Part shown: positions 57,873 through 64,000 of the stretch, piece by piece
How the letters are laid out: the number at the start of each line of letters is the position of its first letter
Numbering within the stretch: the first letter of the stretch is position 1
Source of the DNA: Amphiura filiformis
Lineage: Eukaryota > Echinodermata > Ophiuroidea > Amphilepidida > Amphiuridae
Direction: 5' to 3'
DNA: 64,000 nucleotides
NCBI RefSeq assembly: GCF_039555335.1
Contig: NC_092646.1
Span: 22,918,893 to 22,982,892 of the forward strand
Translations under genes and position numbers: made by a program
Notes under the pieces: model-generated
Database searches by the model: none
What the model was told of the DNA's origin: nothing
What the model saw: the letters and a program-made list of their open reading frames with translations, nothing else

Positions 57873-59099
57873 GGCACCCCCGGATTACTAGTCATCATGA
57901 TGCCACGACCAGTCTTAAAACAAGCAAAACTGCGTCCTATCCGCAGTGAACCAAAAATACGTAAGAACTTCATCCTACTGCGTCGTATGAGTCAAGTCAA
58001 CATATCTGCTCTTGACAAAGAACAATCTGTTGTTATCAGTACAATCAAACAGCAGCAGAAGGAATATATCAAGGAACTCAGGTCGCTACAAGATGGTCAT
58101 TTGACCGTGCCTGTGGCAGACCTTTGCGAGGATGACAATCATAGGACTCAAAAGAAATGCGCGATGTCCAGAAGAATGAGTCTACCCGTGATGCCATATG
58201 AAATTACGAAGCGTCTGGGCAGTTTGCAAATATCTCACGAATCAGATGAATTAACAAAGAAGCAAGAGAAGGGAGCTTGGCTTAAAGAATATGATTCATC
58301 GTCTGTGCCATATGTTGGTGGTGGCAGCGGTGGGATGGATGACAACGGAAATGATGATTCAGCGGAAACGTTTCATTCAGAGGTGTCAAGGTCGTCTTCA
58401 TTTTCAAAACATGCGAATGAGGCAGAAGTTAGCATAGATCCAATGGAAGACGAAATACTTCAGAACATTCGCCGGACATTGACATCTAACCGGGCACCTA
58501 ACACTGGAGGGGAAACGAATGGCCGCGTGGCAACGCCTTACTACCAACAGAGACGCTCGTCACTTCCTGATGCCAATGCTATGAAAAGGGTGCAAGCTTA
58601 TCGCCCGCGTAGGAGTCTTTTACGATCATCGACGGAATATTTTCAAAATAAACCTGAAGAAGCAGAGGCTATCAAAACCGAGAAGATAAAAATAATTCCC
58701 AACCAGCGACCTAACACGCCGATAGGTGCAGTTCACCACGAACACCACGCGAAATGTTTTCACAACCTTCCACCGCGCGAGCGTCCATTGTGCATGACAC
58801 CCAAAGCCGAAGTTTCTCGTCGACAAAGACAATTCCGTGCCAAAGCTTCTCCTCGCGAGGCCCTTCTGAATCTTAACCTTAAGGTGAATAATTCGACGAC
58901 TGAACGACCGCTGACTTATCGAATGCCAACTTTGATTCCGGATGAAAATGATAATAAAAACATTTTACAGACATTGAAAAAAGTCTCCAGGTCGCCGACG
59001 TTGACGAAAGAAGAAGGGGAAAGACATTATTGTATTTGTGTAAAGTTAATCAGAATAGACAAAACAACATGGTTATGTCCAAACTTGACGACTTCTTGA
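57873..59099 (+). CDS. Coding exon of an unrecognised, probably disordered protein
   Basis: A good acceptor (TTCTTCTTTCTTTCAG) ends at 57872. The frame is open from 57873 (GTPGLLVI) through an ATG pair at 57897 to a TGA at 59097-59099. The start could therefore be 57897 (400 codons) or lie in an upstream exon in phase 0. The protein is basic and low in hydrophobic segments, with no signal peptide or membrane span. Visible parts are an N-terminal basic stretch (KQAKLRPIRSEPKIRK), a possible short helix rich in Q/K (KEQSVVISTIKQQQKEYIKE), and an acidic Gly/Asp linker around residues 137-155. Several RRxS(L/M) motifs (RRMSLP, RRSSLP, RRSLLRSS) resemble basophilic kinase sites. A C-terminal region includes SRRQRQFRAKASPREALLNL. 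No family is recognised. Length and codon quality set it apart from all other non-repeat frames here. Confidence 0.75.
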   Translation, partial: GTPGLLVIMMPRPVLKQAKLRPIRSEPKIRKNFILLRRMSQVNISALDKEQSVVISTIKQQQKEYIKELRSLQDGHLTVPVADLCEDDNHRTQKKCAMSRRMSLPVMPYEITKRLGSLQISHESDELTKKQEKGAWLKEYDSSSVPYVGGGSGGMDDNGNDDSAETFHSEVSRSSSFSKHANEAEVSIDPMEDEILQNIRRTLTSNRAPNTGGETNGRVATPYYQQRRSSLPDANAMKRVQAYRPRRSLLRSSTEYFQNKPEEAEAIKTEKIKIIPNQRPNTPIGAVHHEHHAKCFHNLPPRERPLCMTPKAEVSRRQRQFRAKASPREALLNLNLKVNNSTTERPLTYRMPTLIPDENDNKNILQTLKKVSRSPTLTKEEGERHYCICVKLIRIDKTTWLCPNLTTS

Positions 59100-60094
59100 A
59101 AAGAAATGTAAGGAAGGATGATGTCATATATGATGATGAATCAAAGCTCATATGAGGCCAAAATTATAAAAAAAAGTAATGTTTAGAAAGTAGTCTATGT
59201 TATGGTGTATAACAAAGAATATTTAGGTGTGTACCCGGTACCGTATCCTTTAGTTAGTTCTATATATAATTTAATTTGACATGTTTTATTACAATTGTAA
59301 GACCTAAGACTTGGCTCAAGTAGCATTCAAAATCTTGAAAAATTCTGATATTTTTGACAACGGTCCTCGAAGTAAACTTTATAAATCTAATGATGAAGTC
59401 GGAGAGGAAATGCCGTCATCATTTGAAAATGTTGACCTTTCGTATTGAAGATATACATTGTTTCCACCAAAACACCTAAGAAATTTTAGTGTTTGGGGGA
59501 AAAAAAGTATATCTGCAATTAGTCTTAGTCAAAGACGATTCATAATCCTTGCCGAGGGGGGGGAGCGGCGAAGCCGCGACTACGGAAAGCCGCTTGGAAC
59601 CCCCGCCCCCCATATTATTTTGCATACAAATCAATAGGGAAAGTCGGATTTTAAGATACCGGGGCGGGATTATGCCGCCCCGAACAATTTTTTTCCGAAC
59701 CTATTTTTTTCTCAACCGCCCCCTTCATTTTTAATACTGACGCGGTCGCATTTTTACCGATATGTTACCGCCCTGACGCCGATTATTTGCCGACCGGGTG
59801 CAAATGACTGCCGCCCCCACAGCGAAGAAATTGGTAAATTTTGCCGCCCCCTAATTCCCCCCCTCAATTTCAAATGCGCCCCCCATTCATCCCCCCAATA
59901 TTGTCAAATGCATTGCGGTGGTCGATTTTTTTTAGTATTCATTACTATGATTATTTTAATGGATGTAATTAGTTCAGCAATCACTAAAATGCACGTAACA
60001 AAGTCTGATGTAGGAAGTAATAATATGTAGGATCATTTAGTGTTAAATGATAATTAATTTCACTAACGAAACTAATCGCATTAAAAAATTTGCC
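59100..60094. other. 3' UTR / flank, no further gene
   Basis: No canonical AATAAA follows the stop within 300 bases. A G/C-rich repeat-derived segment lies at 59550-59890. No other coding seen. Confidence 0.5.
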
Positions 60095-63013
60095 GACATG
60101 TCTGCTATGGTTACGGTTTCCGACGATGTCGACGACCCAAATGTCGGCATGTCGGCAATGGTATCAATCGACGCGGAATGGTCTGAAACGTGTGCAAAAT
60201 TGATTTTTAAGTCCATATCTCACATAGTTAAGATTTCCGACGAGGTTGAAAATTTGCCGACATGTCGGCATGCCGACATTAGTGCCAATCGTTGCGGAGG
60301 AGGATAAAACGTATACAAACCAACTTTTACAGCAAAATCTGCTATGGTTACGATTTCCGACGATGTCGACGACCCAAATGTCGGCATGTCGGCAATGGTA
60401 TCAATCGACGCGGAATGGTCTGAAACGTGTGCAAAATTGATTTTTAAGTCCATATCTCACATAGTTAAGATTTCCGACGAGGTTGAAAATTTGCCGACAT
60501 GTCGGCATGCCGACATTAGTGCCAATCGTTGCGGAGGAGGATAAAACGTATACAAACCAACTTTTACAGCAAAATCTGCTATGGTTACGATTTCCGACGA
60601 TGTCGACGACCCAAATGTCGGCATGTCGGCAATGGTATCAATCGACGCGGAATGGTCTGAAACGTGTGCAAAAATGATTTTTAAGTCCATATCTCACATA
60701 GTTAAGATTTCCGACGAGGTTGAAAATTTGCCGACATGTCGGCATGCCGACATTAGTGCCAATCGTTGCGGAGGAGGATAAAACGTATACAAACCAACTT
60801 TTACAGCAAAATCTGCTATGGTTACGATTTCCGACGATGTCGACGACCCAAATGTCGGCATGTCGGCAATGGTATCAATCGACGCGGAATGGTCTGAAAC
60901 GTGTGCAAAAGTGATTTTCAAGTCCATATCTCACATAGTTAAGATTTCCGACGAGGTTGAAAATTTGCCGACATGTCGGCATGCCGACATTAGTGCCAAT
61001 CGTTGCGGAGGAGGATAAAACGTATATAAACCAACTTTTACAGCAAAATCTGCTATGGTTACGATTTCCGACGATGTCCACGACCCAAATGTCGGCATGT
61101 CGGCAATGGTATCAATCGACGCGGAATGGTCTGAAACGTGTGCAAAATTAAGTCCATATCTCACATAGTTAAGATTTCCGACGAGGTTGAAAATTTGCCG
61201 ACATGTCGGCATGCCGACATTAGTGCCAATCGTTGCGGAGGAGGATAAAACGTATACAAACCAACTTTTACAGCAAAATCTGCTATGGTTACGATTTCCG
61301 ACGATGTCGACGACCCAAATGTCGGCATGTCGGCAATGGTATCAATCGACGCGGAATGGTCTGAAACGTGTGCAAAATTGATTTTTAAGTCCATATCTCA
61401 CATAGTTAAGATTTCCGACGAGGTTGAAAATTTGCCGACATGTCGGCATGCCGACATTAGTGCCAATCGTTGCGGAGGAGGATAAAACGTATACAAACCA
61501 ACTTTTACAGCAAAATCTGCTATGGTTACGATTTCCGACGATGTCGACGACCCAAATGTCGGCATGTCGGCAATGGTATCAATCGACGCGGAATGGTCTG
61601 AAACGTGTGCAAAAATGATTTTAAGTCCATATCTCACATAGTTAAGATTTCCGACGAGGTTGAAAATTTGCCGACATGTCGGCATGCCGACATTAGTGCC
61701 AATCGTTGCGGAGGAGGATAAAACGTATACAAACCAACTTTTACAGCAAAATCTGCTATGGTTACGATTTCCGACGATGTCCACGACCCAAATGTCGGCA
61801 TGTCGGCAATGGTATCAATCGACGCGGAATGGTCTGAAACGTGTGCAAAAGTGATTTTCAAGTCCATATCTCACATAGTTAAGATTTCCGACGAGGTTGA
61901 AAATTTGCCGACATGTCGGCATGCCGACATTAGTGCCAATCGTTGCGGAGGAGGATAAAACGTATATAAACCAACTTACAGCAAAATCTGCTATGGTTAC
62001 GATTTCCGACGATGTCGACGACCCAAATGTCGGCATGTCGGCAATGGTATCAATCGACGCGGAATGGTCTGAAACGTGTGCAAAATTGATTTTAAGTCCA
62101 TATCTCACATAGTTAAGATTTCCGACGAGGTTGAAAATTTGCCGACATGTCGGCATGCCGACATTAGTGCCAATCGTTGCGGAGGAGGATAAAACGTATA
62201 CAAACCAACTTTTACAGCAAAATCTGCTATGGTTACGATTTCCGACGATGTCGACGACCCAAATGTCGGCATGTCGGCAATGGTATCAATCGACGCGGAA
62301 TGGTCTGAAACGTGTGCAAAAATGATTTTTAAGTCCATATCTCACATAGTTAAGATTTCCGACGAGGTTGAAAATTTGCCGACATGTCGGCATGCCGACA
62401 TTAGTGCCAATCGTTGCGGAGGAGGATAAAACGTATACAAACCAACTTTTACAGCAAAATCTGCTATGGTTACGATTTCCGACGATGTCGACGACCCAAA
62501 TGTCGGCATGTCGGCAATGGTATCAATCGACGCGGAATGGTCTGAAACGTGTGCAAAAGTGATTTTCAAGTCCATATCTCACATAGTTAAGATTTCCGAC
62601 GAGGTTGAAAATTTGCCGACATGTCGGCATGCCGACATTAGTGCCAATCGTTGCGGAGGAGGATAAAACGTATATAAACCAACTTTTACAGCAAAATCTG
62701 CTATGGTTACGATTTCCGACGATGTTCTCGACCCAAATGTCGGCATGTCGGCAATGGTATCAATCGACGCGGAATGGTCTGAAACGTGTGCAAAAATGAT
62801 TTTTAAGTCCATATCTCACATAGTTAAGATTTCCGACGAGGTTGAAAATTTGCCGACATGTCGGCATGCCGACATTAGTGCTAATCGTTGCGGAGGAGGA
62901 TAAAACGTATACAAACCAACTTTTACAGCAAAATCTGCTATGGTTACGATTTCCGACGATGTCGACGACCCAAATGTCGGCATGTCGGCAATGGTATCAA
63001 TCGACGCGGAATT
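60095..63013 (+). repeat. 237-bp satellite, ~12.3 units; each unit a diverged dimer
   Basis: Units (from TTTCCGACGATGT) start at 60117, 60354, 60591, 60828, 61065, 61295, 61532, 61768, 62003, 62239, 62476, 62713 and 62950. Most are 237 bases; five are 230-236 bases through small deletions. Identity between units is very high. Within a unit, a 117-base half and a 120-base half align. Both begin TTTCCGACGA and share GTCGGCATG, CAATCG..GCGGA, AAACGT.T.CAAA and a terminal GTTA(A/C)GA. The second half carries overlapping perfect palindromes CCGACATGTCGG and GTCGGCATGCCGAC. Repeated short frames on both strands end within each unit and are not genes. Confidence 0.95.
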
Positions 63014-63904
63014 AGTTTTAAAGTTTTAATATTTATTTAATATTATTATTATTTCTCAGAAATAGTTTTAAAATTATGCACCGATATAAATAAGCAATTG
63101 GCTTCATTACGCGATACAGCCGGCCAGGGGCATAGCCAGGATTTATTGGGGGCTGATTTTGAAAAGGTGGACCTGTTTTGGACCTTTTCCTAACATTTTG
63201 ACCAAGAAAGCATAAAGAGCCTAATTTTTTCGTTCGCAAATTTTGTCCGTTTCTGATTGAAAAAGCATAAAAAACCCGTAAGGGGCGACTACCTCCCGCC
63301 TACGCTCCTGATTATGGCTTTCAGTTTGAAATATTTCCAACTTCAAGACACCCCCCATTCATATCATTTTATCGTGCCAATTTAATATTTTGATAGGGTA
63401 GATGGTCCATACAATCATTCCCCAATGTTGACGCCTGTATGTGGGTTTCTGACCAAAGTAACCTCATAATTATTTGGCCATTTTAGCCTAAAAAGTGGCA
63501 ATTTTTTCGCGCGAACTTCATTTAACATTTCCACCATATTTCACTTCGTGCAAATTTGTACCATGAACTTATTTTGTTGCCAAAAGGTGCTGGATTTACT
63601 AATTGAGTAGGTCCATGCCTAAAACCAGCGGGCTGAAAGTCGGGCCCGTGAATGAAATCCATAAAAATATGCGGTAAAATAAATATATAGGCCTAACCAT
63701 AAAAAGGGTGAAAATGGTGCATCAAATGGCTTCATTTGTGTTTTCATTTTGAAAATTTTCCAAATTCTGAGGGGGCCACACCCCCCTCAGACACCCCCAT
63801 GCCTCGCGCAAGCGCGACGGGCAGCGCTATCGCGCCGCATAACAAATTTACAAAATTGTTTTGCCCCCCTATCAAAATACCCTGGCGCCGCCCCTGTCAG
63901 CATG
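63014..63904. other. No gene; possible hAT-like MITE 63126-63310
   Basis: CAGGGGCATAGCCAGG at 63126 and CCGCCTACGCTCCTG at 63297-63311 are partly inverted (CAGGGGC.TAG versus CAGGAGCGTAGGC). No clear target duplication. The rest is unremarkable. Confidence 0.4.
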
Positions 63905-64000
63905 ATTATGTGTATTACACTGCTCCATAAGCCACTGTTGTAATACCAGAACGAAATTCAAATTTGGCGATATTTTTGCTAAACGAATTAATCTGCAAGA
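63905..64000 (-). repeat. Dispersed repeat end, inverted relative of 3735-3860
   Basis: The reverse complement reads TCTTGCAGATTAATTCGTTT … AATTTCGTTCTGGT … TGGAGCAGTGTAATACACA, in the same order as the 3.7-kb copy. It runs off the window. Confidence 0.65.

Noticed and set aside
60047..62903. Repeated 64-77-codon frames on both strands of the 237-bp satellite as a gene family
   Set aside because: Each frame stops within every unit, both strands are open equally, and the small deletions do not respect codons.

Overview
This is non-coding-rich animal DNA, not bacterial. It has intron-exon structure (a splice-acceptor-led coding exon near 57.9 kb), Pol III-type SINE and tRNA-like sequences, a PHD-finger LINE, many terminal-inverted-repeat elements, Helitron-like elements, long microsatellites and two large tandem arrays. 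The palindrome TAGGCCTA and close variants recur throughout. Together with a CR1/L2-type LINE carrying an N-terminal 2A-like peptide, this suggests a marine invertebrate deuterostome such as an echinoderm or hemichordate. That assignment is inference; nothing in the window proves the species.

Layout. 0-5 kb: diverged repeats, then a candidate minus-strand first coding exon (4439-4520) with four evenly spaced CArG boxes upstream (4615-4688). 6-7.5 kb: an inverted/tandem repeat complex. 8.6 and 14.3 kb: two clusters of short TTTGCGCA/GCTCAAACT modules. 11-13.3 kb: tandem 0.4-kb repeats, one junction carrying a TTAA-flanked MITE. 15.1-19.9 kb: a 28-bp minisatellite of roughly 168 units. 20-22.6 kb: MITEs. 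24.2-28.2 kb: a dead LINE on the minus strand. 28.6-31 kb: a TA-flanked TIR element and a tRNA-derived SINE between direct repeats. 31-33.6 kb: a Helitron inserted in a tandem duplication whose other copy preserves the empty site. 34-35.5 kb: a 0.54-kb-armed palindrome with a tRNA-like sequence at each inner edge. 36-42 kb: nested DNA elements and small satellites. 42.6-47.8 kb: a tandem duplication split by a 1.7-kb TTAA-flanked element, followed by two head-to-tail Helitron copies with a MITE nested in one. 48-57.8 kb: further MITEs, an interstitial telomere-like stretch and an (ATTT)n run. 57.87-59.1 kb: the only convincing cellular coding exon (400 codons from its ATG, product unrecognised). 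60.1-63.0 kb: a 237-bp satellite that is itself a dimer of two diverged ~118-bp monomers and shows a further three-unit periodicity.

There is no operon-like cooperation between genes. The window records layered transposition and tandem amplification. Several insertions can be dated relative to duplications because an unoccupied paralogous copy sits in the same window. I found no clear new enzyme system. The strongest leads are the nested satellite, the 2A-bearing LINE, the palindromic tRNA-like foldback, the two empty-site insertions, and the CArG cluster beside a candidate first exon.
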